Source: Sweltsa coloradensis
Lineage: Eukaryota > Arthropoda > Insecta > Plecoptera > Chloroperlidae
Direction of reading: 5' to 3'
Assembly: GCA_024449915.1 (NCBI GenBank)
Contig: JAMZAV010001854.1
Coordinates: forward strand, 62,001 to 126,000
Length of the DNA: 64,000 nucleotides
Under the pieces are notes generated by a model, which saw only the letters and a list, made by a program, of their open reading frames with translations, had not been told where the DNA came from and ran no database searches. Every line of letters begins with the position of its first letter. Position 1 is the first letter of the stretch. Below are positions 45,301 through 58,045 of this stretch, piece after piece. The position numbers and the translations under genes are program-made.

Positions 45301-46080
45301 TGGGAAAAAAAAGAGTTTGGAATAAGGTTCCCGAAAAAATTGGGAAAATTTTAGTTTTCAAAAACCATTGACGTTATTCAGTTAAAGACGTTTCCCTAAA
45401 TTATGCAATCCCGGGAAAATTTTTAAAAAGACTTTAATTGCCCCTTTTTGTCAAATTAACTGAATCTAGGGCCCTTTTAAATCTCCAAAAATATTCCATG
45501 TATTTGGAATAATAGTTGGGAATTCTCTTTCCTTCCATGAAATGTGGGGGTTTTTTGTTCTTAAAACGTAAGAGGTCGGAAGGGAAAATTTTGGGCCCAA
45601 ACTTTTCCCTTTTTGGGCCTTTTTTGTGGCAAAAAAAAAAAATTTTTTTAAAAAAATTTTTTTTTAAAAAAAATTAGGGGAAACCCAAAAAAAAAGGGTC
45701 CAAATATTTTTTTCCCTGGGGAAAGGGGAAAATTTTTAAGAAAGTAAAGGAAATAAAAGGGGGTACCTGGGAAAAAAGTCGGAAAAGGGGTTTTTGGGCC
45801 TCCGTTTCCGAATGAAGGGAAATTTTTGGAAAAAAAAAAAATGTTAAAAGGGTTTTTTTTTAAAAAAAAAAAAAATAAAAATTTGGGGGGGCAAAAAAAA
45901 ATTTTTTTTAAAATTAATAAATTTTTCCCCGGGTAACTAAATTTAAAAAAAAAACCGACTTTTTGGTAAAAAAGTTCCAAAAAAAATCGGGGAAATTTTA
46001 ATAAAAGTTTTCAAATGGTTTAAGGGCCAGGCCCTTTAAAACTTTTCCCCCCTTAAATTTTTTGGGGGGAAAGGGGAAAA
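45300..46080. other. AT-rich stretch with inflated homopolymers
   Basis: Runs of A, T, G and C of 4-13 bases are packed end to end (for example 45630-45910). The block merges into the recognisable 315-bp repeat at about 46100, so it may be a badly resolved copy of that repeat. No coding content. Confidence 0.5.
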
Positions 46081-46089
46081 AAACGAACA

Positions 46090-46740
46090 TTAAATAAATC
46101 TCGATTGATGCCATTAGTTTTGTGGCAAAATTGTTTAAAAGTTAAAAATTACATTAAAGTTAACGAAAGTTTTTTTTTCCAACTTAACGGCGAAAAAATC
46201 TTAGGTGGCCAAATCATTTAGAATATCCGTCGTCACGAATATGTAATTTTATTTTGTTCTGATAAGTAGGTGTAGATGGAAATTACATTCTAACAAAGTA
46301 CGTTACCATGGCAACGGATAAGTCGCACGTAGCTAGAGCCTTTTTGGCTCATGCTATCGGTCGAACGGAGGTTCGGATCGACTTGAAATTTGGACCATTC
46401 CGCAAGCTTGTCTGTATGAATGCCATTAGTTTTGTGGCAAAAGTTCAAAAAGTTACAAAGTTACATAAAGTTAATGAAAGTTTTTTTTTTTCAAACTAAA
46501 TCGGCTGACAAAATCTGAGGTGGCCAAATCATGTTAGAATGTCCGTCGGCAAGAAACATTGCTTAATTTTGTTTTGATACGATAAGTAGTGAAATGGAAA
46601 TTACATTTAAACAAAAGTAACGTTAACCATGACAACAAAAAGCCGCACGAAACTAGAGCTTTTTTGGCTCATGATAGCGGTTGCACGAAAGATCAGATCA
46701 GGTTGAATTTGGACCATCAACAAATGTATATAGCACGTGC
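46090..46740. repeat. ~315-bp tandem repeat, about two clear copies
   Basis: GATGCCATTAGTTTTGTGGC occurs at about 46107 and 46418, and GGAAATTACATT at about 46278 and 46594. Copies differ moderately. An ORF at 46308-46499 is inside the repeat and not a gene. Confidence 0.7.
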
Positions 46741-46967
46741 TCGCTTTCAACGCGTCCAACTGAGCGTTTTCAACCCCTCCCCCCCCCTAAGTACAAAAAA
46801 TGAATAACAAATAAAACCAAGCTGAAGTGTAAGAAGTTGAAAATTTGGACTAGGCATACATTTGAAAGTGTAAATTACATACTTTATTTTATCTCAGGCG
46901 CATAGGGACTAAAGAAGTTCCAAAATAGATTATTATCTCTGTGACTGTGTGTAGTGTGTATATAAAG

Positions 46968-47831
46968 TAGGGTTGCCGCTTCGATGTGAAAACGTGATCG
47001 AATAATCGGAGGCATCGAATCGATTAGCATATCAAAATATATCGATATCAAGACCCAAAATCGATTATCATATCAAATTCCAAATTAGAGCCTAGGAAGC
47101 AGAAAAATCAACGCAAAATTGTAACACTAATCCAAGAGATCATAAGGATTAGAATGTTTAAAATAAAATTGAGGGCTGAATTTTCAATTACACAGCCTAT
47201 ATTTTAATACGTCTTGACTTGCATCGGGTGTCACTGTTTTAAGTGTTCCAAACAGTAGCCGCATCTAGCGAGCGAGAGATAGTGGCGAGGATCTCATCGA
47301 CATTCGAGTCCACAGCCTTATCTCCTCCCAACCTCCTCGTGTCGTTCTTTGAATAATAAAAAACTGCCACACTTGATAATCTTGTAGGCAGCGTCAGAAG
47401 TAATGGCAAATATCTTCTTTGGGTTTGGGACGGAAAGAACATCCGAATTCAATTATAATTGGCAGGGGGATGACGCTAGAGAAGTTCACGCCAAAACACG
47501 TCGAGCCGTACACATGAATTAATCGCAAATCGCAATCGGGCCGGGCGATGTTTTCGTATCGCCTTGTATCCGCGATGCGGAGCGCATGGCGCACTGGCGG
47601 CGGTGGGCGTGGCATTATACTTGAGCAGCGGATTGCTACTCCGACAAACCCAATCGGCGCGTTGATACGACAGGCGGCATTTTTAAGCCATGGTAAACCG
47701 CGAAAAACATCGATGTCACTATTTAAATGATACATCATATCATATCATATCAAAATACTTGAATCTGCATTATCATATCATTACTGATATCGGATAATGA
47801 TCGATAATTTCGAGTAATCGACGGAAACCTA
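46968..47831. mobile_element. hAT-type non-autonomous element, 864 bp
   Basis: The ends are TAGGGTTGCCG and (complement) TAGGTTTCCG. ATATAAAG is repeated exactly outside both ends (46960-46967 and 47832-47839), an 8-bp duplication typical of hAT. Both subterminal regions are rich in ATCGAT/ATCATATCA motifs, as in many hAT ends. Minus-strand ORFs inside (47239-47442, 47394-47738) show no transposase motif I can recognise; the middle may be captured DNA. Confidence 0.75.
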
Positions 47832-47931
47832 ATATAAAGTGAAGGTAAGGTAATCAGGCCAGTCGACGAAATGTTGCTGTAACATGATCCTCCCTCAGCT
47901 AAAAAGCCAACAGACTAGTCCATCTTATCTT

Positions 47932-48154
47932 AGGCTACCTGTGTCTTTTTTCTTCGAGTTCCGTCTTGTCTTTGTGTCGCGCGAGATGACGCTTCAGGGT
48001 CACCTTCTGAGCCAAACTCTTTGGTGCAGATGTCGCACACGAAGCTGCGCCCAGCGTTCCCGTGTGTGTTCCGGACGTGGTTCTCCAGAGAAAAAGACGG
48101 TCCACGCATGAAGAACGTCTTGTCACACTTCTTTGCATCGTAGGGGGCCTTCAA
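47932..48154 (-). pseudogene. C2H2 zinc-finger fragment with a 1-nt frameshift
   Basis: The minus strand gives KKCDKTFFMRGPSFSLENHV and RNTHGNAGRSFVCDICTKEF. One extra base then shifts the frame, and the expected continuation KVTLKRHLARHKDKTE runs to a stop just after RHR. The first finger lacks its first cysteine (A in its place) and has a longer spacing, and the second is split by the shift. It could be the last exon of a decayed zinc-finger gene or a real exon with a sequence error. Its relation to the exon at 27970-28143 is not shown beyond family. Confidence 0.5.
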
Positions 48155-48244
48155 GTGAGGGATGGGAATAAACTATTAGTTGCCCCTAGTGATAAACCTT
48201 TAAACCCAAGATTCAAGTCTAAGTAGGCTCCGGACCATAACATG

Positions 48245-48292
48245 TAAATAAAATTAAATACATTGTATTTAGAGTCTACCCACTATACACCA
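48245..48292 (-). mobile_element. SINE 3' tail, copy 4 (short)
   Basis: Minus-strand GTGGGTAGACTCTAAATACA, the end of the tail described at 59778. 47840-48587 otherwise shows no gene apart from the zinc-finger fragment. Confidence 0.5.
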
Positions 48293-48587
48293 CAACTACA
48301 AGTATTCCTCAAATTCAAAGCAAATAGGTTCCTCAGTGCAGGCATAGGCTAGTAATTTGTGTTTGATATTTGGTCCGTGGATTGAGGGTCATTCTGCTAG
48401 AAGGCCCCTATATTTGGGAACAACCAAAGAAAAAGGGATTTGAACTTCGAAGGAAGAATAGGCCCTAAAATAAAAATTATTTATCTTAAATTTATTAGTG
48501 TTTTTTTAGGAGTTACGCTACATTGACCTACAATAAATTTGTAACCTTTAACAACAATACAACTTAAAACACAGTAACGTTTTAATA

Positions 48588-49300
48588 CAGGGCTAAAAAC
48601 ATACATGCCTGAGAGGCTGGGCATGTAAAAAAAGTGGTCGGGCACGTTAATTATTTTCCCCATGGGGAAATCTCTTCACTATCACTAAGGCACACCCCTT
48701 AGCTACTCCTCGCAAGATAAGCATGGGAGAAAAGATAAAAGTCCACTTGTCCAGTAACAGGGTCCCATGCACGTGTTGCAGGCCATTAGATAACACTCAC
48801 TGTCCTTGCATCTGGTTTATATCTTGTAGGTTAAGTTTTTTTCTTTTCACGATTGCGTGGCGCGGGCGAGGGAGGGCTGGAGCCAAATGTGACTGAGCGG
48901 AGTAAACAAGATAAGGAAAGCCAGCATCTTCAGTAGGCTAGGTATCTCTATTCCCATGAGAGAGAAGCGGAACATAAATCCCAGCCGGATGGGCTGAGGG
49001 TGACAAACTTTTCACCTGCTGATGAGAAACTGTGAGCTAATTTAAAGTTGTTAGCTCTTAGTCACGACGCGTTATGGAATATGTATGCAGTTCATAATCT
49101 CTGGAAGATCGCGAGTGGTAAAGGCGGGGGAGGGGGGGGCATACTAAACCCACTACCATAAGTCGGCGGCATGAACAAAGCTTCGAAAGAAAAATGCTTG
49201 TTTAAAAAAAAATGGGCATGTAGAGTTTCTGTCTGGGCTGTAAAATTATCCCCCACATGCCCAGAGGGCATGTGCTATTTAATAAATTTTTTGAGCCCTG
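48588..49300. mobile_element. MITE candidate with CAGGGCT ends
   Basis: The left end CAGGGCTAAAAA and the right end (complement CAGGGCTCAAAAAA) are inverted. Both are followed by CATGCC/GGGCATGT motifs. TAATA is present outside both ends. hAT elements often start CAGGG, but an 8-bp duplication is not seen. Confidence 0.5.
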
Positions 49301-51160
49301 TAATAACCATAAAAAGGTTAAAAAAGTCATTTAAAACCAATCATCCCTACCTCCCATGTGTACGTCCGGTGTTGTAGTAATCCTCCGCCTTGGTGTTTGG
49401 AGAACTCCCCCATGCACACGAGTGCACTTGAACTGTCGCGGACCCGTTGTGAAAGCGGGTGTTCGCTCAGGCTCGCCGCGGGACACGCTGCATGGGTACT
49501 CGCGCCGCCCGATGAAGTTGAGCGAGGCCATTGCACCCAGTGTTCCTTGCATTTCCGCCCTAGTTCCATTGGGCAACGAGCCTAAACAGCAAGGAGAAGG
49601 CTTCTTATTTGGTGGCTCTCCATGTGAATTACAAGTCGTCTTGCAATTCGAACGTCGTCTGCACAAGGACAACCGAACTTGTGAGACGGTCGACGTTTTG
49701 AGTGATATCGAACACACTCTCTTCGTTTGCGCTTGTAATTTCAGATTTTGTATTTGTGTTTTCGTGTTGCTTTCTCCCGTTCCTAGGCGCCTCCGTTTTA
49801 GGACCTTCACATTCACTTCACATTTTCGCTCCGGTCCGGAGACATCTATGTGGTTTGTTACTATTCACGAACTTGTCTGTTTCAATTTCACTTCTGGCTC
49901 GTGGCAGTCGAATACAGGTTCGTTTTCACACTATATCTTATCTGTATTCGGTCCAAGGCAGCGAATGTGAATCTTGTTCATCAAAGTATTTCTATCTTCA
50001 CCTTGGTTCAAAGAGGTGGCCATTCGTAAGTCGCAGCACTCTCACTCCAAACGCAGTCATCGTTATAGGGAATCTCCAGTTTGACATTAGAAACTCTGGG
50101 AGAGGAAGAATGTTATACGCGTCAGAGTACTGTGAGGTTTCTTCCAAAAACCGCCCACTTTTCTCTTAAACCCAGTTTGGAACACGAGCAAGAAGCGTTT
50201 ATTAATAGCAATACTGTAGCTGCCTAATAGGCAATGCTTTGCGGTTAATAACGGGTATACAACCCAAATTTAACCCAGGCGGAAATGGCGAATAAAAAAA
50301 ACTGGCAGTAAAAGGCTGAACTAGAACCAAGCACCAGTAAGTGTTTGCCTCGTAATCGTCGCAATGAACTAACAAAATAGGTGTGGTAGTACTAGCGCTG
50401 GTGGGCGGTGGGAGAGTCGTGATGGAACTTGATAATTTTAAGTCCTAGAATGCTACCCCACAGTCTAAGGCCTATTTGATTGAAGTCTAGGATAAGCCAA
50501 AATAAATTGTTCTGAATTAAAAAAGGTCTAAATTAGGCAGGCTTGCCTTAATGGCAGAAGGCTACACACACACAAAAATTTCTATTCTTGGAAAAATTTA
50601 TCATATTTCACTTATATTGGAATACAATGTGGAAGGGGTATGTGCATTGTCACTATCAAATTTTTCTGAAATGTCGATATTGCATGAAAATGTCACTCAT
50701 TAGCCCAGCCTAAATTAACCCAGGATGAACTCTAAACCAACTTACGTTGTGAATCTGCTGAGCGTGGCATTGTCCAGGCTTCAGTGGCAAGACGTTCAAC
50801 CTCACTCGGCGCGGCTCGAGCAGGGAGATCAGCGACGGAAAACCCAGTCAGGATCGTCTACGTCCTGGCAGCGGCTTGCCGGCTTCCCTAGACGTCACAA
50901 ATTACAAATAACATTCAATTGTCTTCCCATGCCTGCGCTGGATCTACCCGGCACGGTCAGTCCTACCCAGGCCTCTGTTCTAGGCTAGGCCCTAGCATGC
51001 ATTAGGCCATTACGTGCAAGAGCTAGCCAAATCCTAAATCCCAAATGAATAATAAAACAACATTGAATTAAAGATAAAAAACTTGAAAATTGTCATTGCA
51101 CTGGCCTTCAATGAATTGAAAAGTTTTCATGCAAGTCTGAACACTAGCCTAGTGGAAATT
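49301..51160. other. Unassigned stretch with open frames on both strands
   Basis: Between 49330 and 50170 there are frames of 204 and 155 aa (plus) and 161 aa (minus) that overlap and show no recognisable domain. Base composition is more gene-like than the flanks, so an exon on either strand is possible, but I cannot support one. 50170-51160 shows nothing. Confidence 0.35.
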
Positions 51161-51165
51161 GACTG

Positions 51166-51355
<190 letters not shown>

Positions 51356-51579
51356 ACACCTGTTAAGGTACTCGGCAATACAAAATCATTACGCCTTAGA
51401 ACTTGTGCCTGATCGCCGTAGAACTAGTTGTGAATGATGCTTAATTGTACACTCTCAAAGCCTAGGGCCTGAGTTCGAACCACTAAATCTAGTCGCACTG
51501 ACAAAATAAAACATGTGTAAATACACACACACCCCACACACCCACAATACAGGCATAAAAAGGGGATTCAGGTGTTTAA

Positions 51580-51920
51580 ATTATGTAGTGAGAGAACTCT
51601 CAAGGGGCAGGGAAAGAACTCAGGCTCGGTCAGGCGATATAAAACCCTAGTTAGGCCACTATGGAGATGGAGCAGCGGCATGGGACCCGTACAAAAGTCT
51701 GGTGAGATAGCGGGTCAATAGAATGCGGTTCAGAGGAGAGCAGCCAGGAGAGGTCTTAAAAGTGAGAAGGATATGGAGGGAAGTGATTGATGAAAAATGG
51801 TAACAAAGGGAGGATCTATCGAGAGTGTGGGAGGGATGGTGAGGGATTTAGGATGGGAGAAACTTGAAGATAGGAGAAGACAGGTAGGCTAAAAAAATGT
51901 ATAGTGATCCGAGAGCATAA
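51580..51920 (+). pseudogene. Decayed LINE ORF2 C-terminus
   Basis: One frame (with stops) reads RYKTLVRPLWRW ... GMGPVQKSGEIAGQ ... NAVQRRAARRG ... VRDLGWEKLEDRRRQV. This is the order of motifs at the C-terminus of Jockey/CR1-type reverse transcriptases (YKTLVRP, VQRRAAR, LGWxxLxxRR). Several stops make it a dead fragment. It is not obviously the same family as the other LINEs in the window. Confidence 0.6.
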
Positions 51921-51959
51921 AGGAAATGGCAGGAACTGCATGAGACTGAGGAAGCTAAC

Positions 51960-53688
51960 TACTTTGAAGGGGGGGGCCCTGGGGGGGAATTTTTTGAAAG
52001 GGAATTGGGGCAGGGTTTGGGGAAGGTTTTCCTATTTCCCCTAGAACGTAGTAAGGGAATGGTCTGGGGGGGGGGGCGTGGGGCAAAAGGGGGGCTTGTG
52101 CTGAAATTAAAATCAAAATCACTGCCTATGGACATCCCGGTCCCGGGGAAGGATGAGGAAAGAAAGGAAACCAAGGGGCAGGAGTAAAAGAATATAGGTA
52201 GTAAGAGGATTAAGTCTGCCACCGCTAAAAGTCAACTGCGAAGTGATAAAAAAAAAAAAAACAAGTGGGCCCTCCCGGGTAGAGATAATGTGCAGGAGAG
52301 GACTGCGGGCTGCCTAGGCCCAGGGACCCCTGAATGCGGGAAGAAGATAGTATGATTTTTGTATAAATTTGAAGTGGGCCCTATTCCTATATCCCTTTTC
52401 CCTGAAAAAACCCACTAGGTAGGTGGCGGGGACTAGGTAGCCTAGCCTAGACACCCTGGGCCTGGGGCAAGGGAAGTCCTATAGCCCTGGCCTGGGGCTG
52501 GGCCCCTCCCCCATTTTGGCAGTTGAAAGTGCTTCAAAAATAAGTAGTTTCTTTAAAGGGAAGGGCCCAGCCTACGCAAAGAAACCACAAAAAATTTAAA
52601 ACGTTTCTTACCTGAAATAAAAAGTTTGCACAACTCTTTCTGTTTAAACTTTTCTGTGGCGTTTTTAAATTTGGAATACAGTCCACCCACTTTTCCGTCT
52701 TAACCTGATCATTTCCTGCCCCGTCGAGTCCCAAACGCTTTCTCCATAGGGAAAACTAAAAAAGGGCCCCAAAAATCTCTTTTACTTCACTTGAACACCC
52801 CCGAACCCCAACAGTACGGACCATTCGTTTCCTTAATACAGATTTGGTTTGTAGCCCTACCCTAGTTTACTCCCCAAGCTTTCAAAAAATTCATTTTCTA
52901 TAAATAATACGGGGGGTGCCTAGTAGGATACATAACTTTGACAATTTTTCACAAAAATTTAAGAATTCTGTTTTTTTATCAATTATTAAGGCTAGGGTCT
53001 AGCCTCTCTATTCAAATTTGACGATGCCATTTCCCTGTCTTGACAGTAAACATGTTTTGTTAGATACTCCACACCCCCTAGCCCCGAAAATCGGAAAATC
53101 AAACGAAGTATAAAATACCCTTTGCCGAAATATCTCCAATCAGTTGCCATGAACAAACTGATTTTTTGATGTGACAAAATATAATAAAATAGGCTTAATA
53201 AATAAAAACAATGGAAAGTCTCACCCTGTCAATTCGAATTATTTGGCGCGAAAGTATCGCGACTACAGGAAACCAACCGAACACAGCGGGTGTAACCTAG
53301 GCTGAAAACTAACGCCGCTTTACGTAGTAATAAGATCCAGGATCTCTAGGTTTGTAACAGAGGAGCAATATGCTCGGCTTGTATCAGGAGTTCAGAAATG
53401 TCGAGTAGGCAGGCACAGTTTCCCCGGGTTTCTATACGGTAAGTTTTGTTTATGCTATAGCTAGCTAGCTATAGCTGCATGATTGATTTCAGTAAAAATA
53501 AATACACTGTTTGTCTTATTTTCACTTATTGATGTAAGCATTGATGAAAGTAAGGCACGGTACTCACTTTTTTCTTTTAAAAAATGGAAATGTAAATTCT
53601 AAAAATCAGCTGGACTTTCTACACCGAAACAAGCCAGAGTTCTGAAAAACAAAGTAGGATATGAATAATTTCTATCGAATTTTATGAA
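51960..53688. other. Unassigned stretch; start has inflated homopolymers
   Basis: 51966-52140 contains packed G and C runs (up to 11 G) like the 39-46 kb block. From 52200 to 53688 I see ordinary DNA without a recognisable gene. Confidence 0.4.
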
Positions 53689-54261
53689 CTAGGAAAACGA
53701 TAAAGTCCCGCCGCGTTGATGGATGAGCTTTTTTGTAAGTTTTTAGTTTGTGTAGGACCACTTTTCCTTTGCAAGTGCTTTGAGAATGCATTGTAGGTGA
53801 TTGTTGTCAAGTTTCTATTGTTACTTGTTACTTGTTATTATAAACCTAAAAAAACTCATATTAAAACCTTTATTCTATGGATTCTGGCTAACTTTTTCAA
53901 TTTTTTCTTTCGAAAAGCAATACATCACCATTACCTTAATGTACATGTAAAATATGAACGTTGTAGCCCCATCCGTTTGGTCAGAATCGGCCCAAATGTC
54001 ACGAAAATATCGCACTAAAAATCGAAAAAAGATCGTAAAAGTACGATATTTATGAGAAATATTTCTTCGATTGTACCCAAAAACGTGGCAAGTCTAAGTT
54101 CAGAGATTTCGAAGGTCCCCTGAAATTTTCATCAAGATCGTTTATGCCGTTTGCCCGGTAGAGAGCGAACAAACAGACAAAAATACAAAAACAAAAAAAA
54201 AACACCCGAGCTAATTTTTTGGGGGGTCAGTGAAATTGAAGTCTTCGCTTCGCTCATCCAA
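53689..54261 (-). mobile_element. Helitron-like element, family B
   Basis: On the plus strand it runs from CTAGGAAAACGATAAAGTCC to CTTCGCTTCGCTCATCCAA. It is complete with the family B body and has one change in the hairpin arm (AACGA for AACGC). Confidence 0.8.
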
Positions 54262-54285
54262 TAATATTGTTGGAATGACAGTTCA

Positions 54286-57000
54286 GCGTTGATGGATGAG
54301 CATGTTTGGAAAATGAGTCATCTTTCCCACACTTGTCACTTCTTTTAAAGACAGCTAATCAGCAACAGCTGGGCTCACTGATTGATTACAATTCAGTTAA
54401 TCACCCGCCGATGTCGTCACACGGCAAACTTATTTAAATACTAACTATGAGAACGCTTAAGTCCCGCCGCGTTGATGGATGAGCATGTTTGAAAAATGAG
54501 TCATCTTTTCCACACTTGTCACTTCTTTTAAAGACAGCTAATCAGCAACAGCTGGGCTCACTGATTGATTACAATTCAGTTAATCACCCGCCGATGTCGT
54601 CACACGGCAAACTTATTTAAATACTAACTAGGAGAACGCTTAAGTCCCGCCGCGTTGATGGATGAGCATGTTTGGAAAATGAGTCATCTTTCCCACACTT
54701 GCCACTTTTTTTAAAGACAGCTAATCAGCAACAGCTGGGCTCACTGATTACAATTCAGTTATTCACCCGCCGATGTCGTCACACGGCGAACTTATTTAAA
54801 TACTAACTAGGAGAACGCTCAAGTCCCGCCGCGTTGATGGATGAGCATGTTTGAAAAATGAGTCATCTTTCCCACACTTGCCACTTTTTTTAAAGACAGC
54901 TAATCAGCAACAGCTGGGCTCACTGATTGATTACAATTCAGTTATTCAAACCCCCCGATGTCGTCACACGGCGAACTTATTTAAATACTCACTAGGAGAA
55001 CGCTTAAGTCCCGCCGCGTTGATGGATGAGCATGTTTGAAAAATGAGTCATCTTTCCCACACTTGTCACTTTTTTTAAAGACAGCTAATCAGCAACAGCT
55101 GGGCTCACTGATTGATTACAATTCATCAGTTATTCACCCGCCGATGTCGTCACACGGCAAACTTATTTAAATACTCACTAGGAGAACGCTTAAGTCCCGC
55201 CGCGTTGATGGATGAGCATGTTTGGAAAAATGAGTCATCTTTCCCACACTTGTCACTTCTTTTAAAGACAGCTAATCAGCAACAGCTGGGCTCACTGATT
55301 GATTACAATTCAGTTAATCACCCGCCGATGTCGTCACACGGCAAACTTATTTAAATACTAACTAGGAGAACGCTTAAGTCCCGCCGCGTTGATGGATGAG
55401 CATGTTTGGAAAATGAGTCATCTTTCCCACACTTGCCACTTTTTTAAAGACAGCTAATCAGCAACAGCTGGGCTCACTGATTGATTACAATTCAGTTATT
55501 CACCCGCCGATGTCGTCACACGGCAAACTTATTTAAATACTAACTAGGAGAACGCTTAAGTCCCGCCGCGTTGATGGATGAGCATGTTTGGAAAATGAGT
55601 CATCTTTCCCACACTTGCCACTTTTTTTAAAGACAGCTAATCAGCAACAGCTGGGCTCACTGATTGATTACAATTCAGTTATTCACCCCCCGATGTCGTC
55701 ACACGGCGAACTTATTTAAATACTCAATAGGAGGACGCTTAAGTCCCGCCGCGTTGATGGATGAGCATGTTTGGAAAATGAGTCATCTTTCCACACTTGC
55801 CACTTTTTTTAAAGACAGCTAATCAGCAACAGCTGGGCTCACTGATTGATTACAATTCAGTTATTCACCCGCCGATGTCGTCACACGGCAAACTTATTTA
55901 AATACTAACTAGGAGAACGCTTAAGTCCCGCCGCGTTGATGGAGGAGCATGTTGGAAAATGAGTCATCTTTCCCACACTTGTCACTTTTTTAAAGACAGC
56001 TAATCAGCAACAGCTGGGCTCACTGATTGATTACAATTCAGTATTCACCCCGATGTCGTCACACGGCGAACTTATTTAAATACTAACTAGGAGAAAGCTT
56101 AAGTCCCGCCAGCGTTGATGGATGAGCATGTTTGGAAAAGAGTCATCTTTCCCACCTTGTCACTTTTTTTAAGAAGCTAATCAGCAACAGCTGGGCTCAC
56201 TGATTGATTACCCAAATTTAGTTATTCACCCGCCGATGTCGTCACACGGCGAACTTATTTAAATACTCACTAGGGGAACGCTTAAGTCCCGCCGCGTTGA
56301 TGGATGAGCATGTTTGGAAAATGAGTCATCTTTCCCACACTTGCCACTTTTCTTAAAGACAGCTAATCAGCAACAGCTGGGCTCACTGATTGATTAAATT
56401 CAGTTATTCACCCGCCGATGTCGTCACACGGCAAACTTATTAAATACTAACTAGGAGAACGCTTAAGTCCCGCCGCGTTGATGGATGAGCATGTTTGAAA
56501 AATGAGTCATCTTTCCCACACTTGTCACTTTTTTTAAAGACAGCTAATCAGCAACAGCTGGGCTCACTGATTGATTACAATTCATCAGTTATTCACCCGC
56601 CGATGTCGTCACACGGCAAACTTATTTAAATACTCTAGGAGAACGCTCAAGTCCCGCCGCGTTGATGGATGAGCATGTTTGGAAAATGAGTCATCTTTCC
56701 CACACTTGTCACTTTTTTTAAAGACAGCTAATCAGCAACAGCTGGGCTCACTGATTGATTACAATTCAGTTATTCACCCGCCGATGTCGTCACACGGCAA
56801 ACTTATTTAAATACTAACTAGGAGAACGCTCAAGTCCCGCCGCGTTGATGGATGAGCATGTTTGGAAAATGAGTCATCTTTCCCACACTTGCCACTTTTC
56901 TTAAAGACAGCTAATCAGCAACAGCTGGGCTCACTGATTGATTACAATTCAGTTATTCACCCGCCGATGTCGTCACACGGCAAACTTATTTAAATACTAA
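54286..57000 (-). repeat. 181-bp tandem array, 15 units, each with a Helitron-like 3' end
   Basis: Fifteen head-to-tail units of about 181 bp. On the minus strand each unit ends with the conserved terminus (GCTCATCC, then the AACGC/GCGTT hairpin, then CTAG) and is followed at once by TTAGTATTTAAATAAG of the next. The remaining ~140 bp are not family A or B. They contain TGAGTCAT (AP-1-like), CAGCTG (E-box) and GCCGATGTCGTCACACGGC. The array lies directly downstream, in element sense, of the complete family B copy at 57001-59117. Confidence 0.85.
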
Positions 57001-57155
57001 CTAGGAAAACGCTAAAGTCCCGCCGCGTTGATGGACGAGCTTTTTTAAGTTTTTAGTTTGCGTGGGATATCTTTACTTTTGCAAGTGCTTTGATTTGCTG
57101 CCCACGCATTGTAGGTGATTGTTGTCAAGTTTCTGTTGTTACTTGTTAATTTGTA

Positions 57156-57928
57156 CTAGGAAAACGCTTAATTCCCGCCGCGTTGTTGGATGAGCGTAAT
57201 TGGTGCATTGATCTGCCATGTGTTATGCGGATTTTCTGTTGTTCTGTGAAAAAATCAGAACTTTGTTGAATTTTTTTTTAAATTAAATCAAATTAAATAA
57301 AAATTAACTTTTTTTTTTTTTTAATTAATCGTAATTTTAAAAAAGGAAAAAATCGTAATATTGAAATTTTCGTAAGAAATAATTATTCGATTACGCACAA
57401 ATTTTACACGAATATATTAATTCTTAAAATTAAGGTTCTGTGAAAAAATCATTATAATCGGATAAAGCATGTAGGTGTTATAAGCAGAAGAAATTTAAAA
57501 AATCGTAAAATTGCGATTTTCATGAGCAATAATTATTTGATTACGCTCAAATTTCACACGAATATATCAATTCATAAAATTAAGGTTCTGTGAAAAAATC
57601 ATTACAATCGGATAAAGCATGTAGGAGTTATAAGTCGAAGAAATTTTTTAAAAATCGAAAAAAATCGTAAAATTGCGATTTCATGAGAAATAATTTTTCG
57701 ATTGCGCTCAAAAACGTGGCAGTTCTTAGTTCAGAGATTTCAAAGGCCTCCATAAAATTTCATCGCAATCGGAGTATCGGTTTAGCCAGAATCGTGTTAA
57801 CAGACAGACAAAAATACAGAAAGAAAAAAGAAAGAAAGAAAAAAAAAACAAAACATTCCGGATTTTTTTCTCCAGTGTAGTGAAATGGAATCTTCGCTTC
57901 GCTCGCTACGCTCGCTACGCTCATCCAA
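57156..57928 (-). mobile_element. Helitron-like element, family A, nested copy 1
   Basis: It runs from CTAGGAAAACGCTTAATTCC to CTACGCTCATCCAA, inserted in TTTGTA|TTATTTACC of family B. The flanking A and T and the lack of duplication give the insertion rule. Confidence 0.85.
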
Positions 57929-58045
57929 TTATTTACCGTAAAAAACTTACATTAAAAGCTTTATTTCTATGGATTGTGACTAACTTTTCAACTTTTTCTT
58001 TCGAAAGGTACTACATCACCATTACCCTAATGTCCATGTATAATA

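Noticed and set aside
49331..49970. Opposed ORFs of 204 aa (plus) and 161 aa (minus)
   Set aside because: They overlap, no family is recognisable and no splice or promoter support is visible, so neither was called as a gene.
51465..51515. Possible tRNA B box (minus strand GTGGTTCGAACTCAGG)
   Set aside because: No A box at the right distance and no stem pairing.
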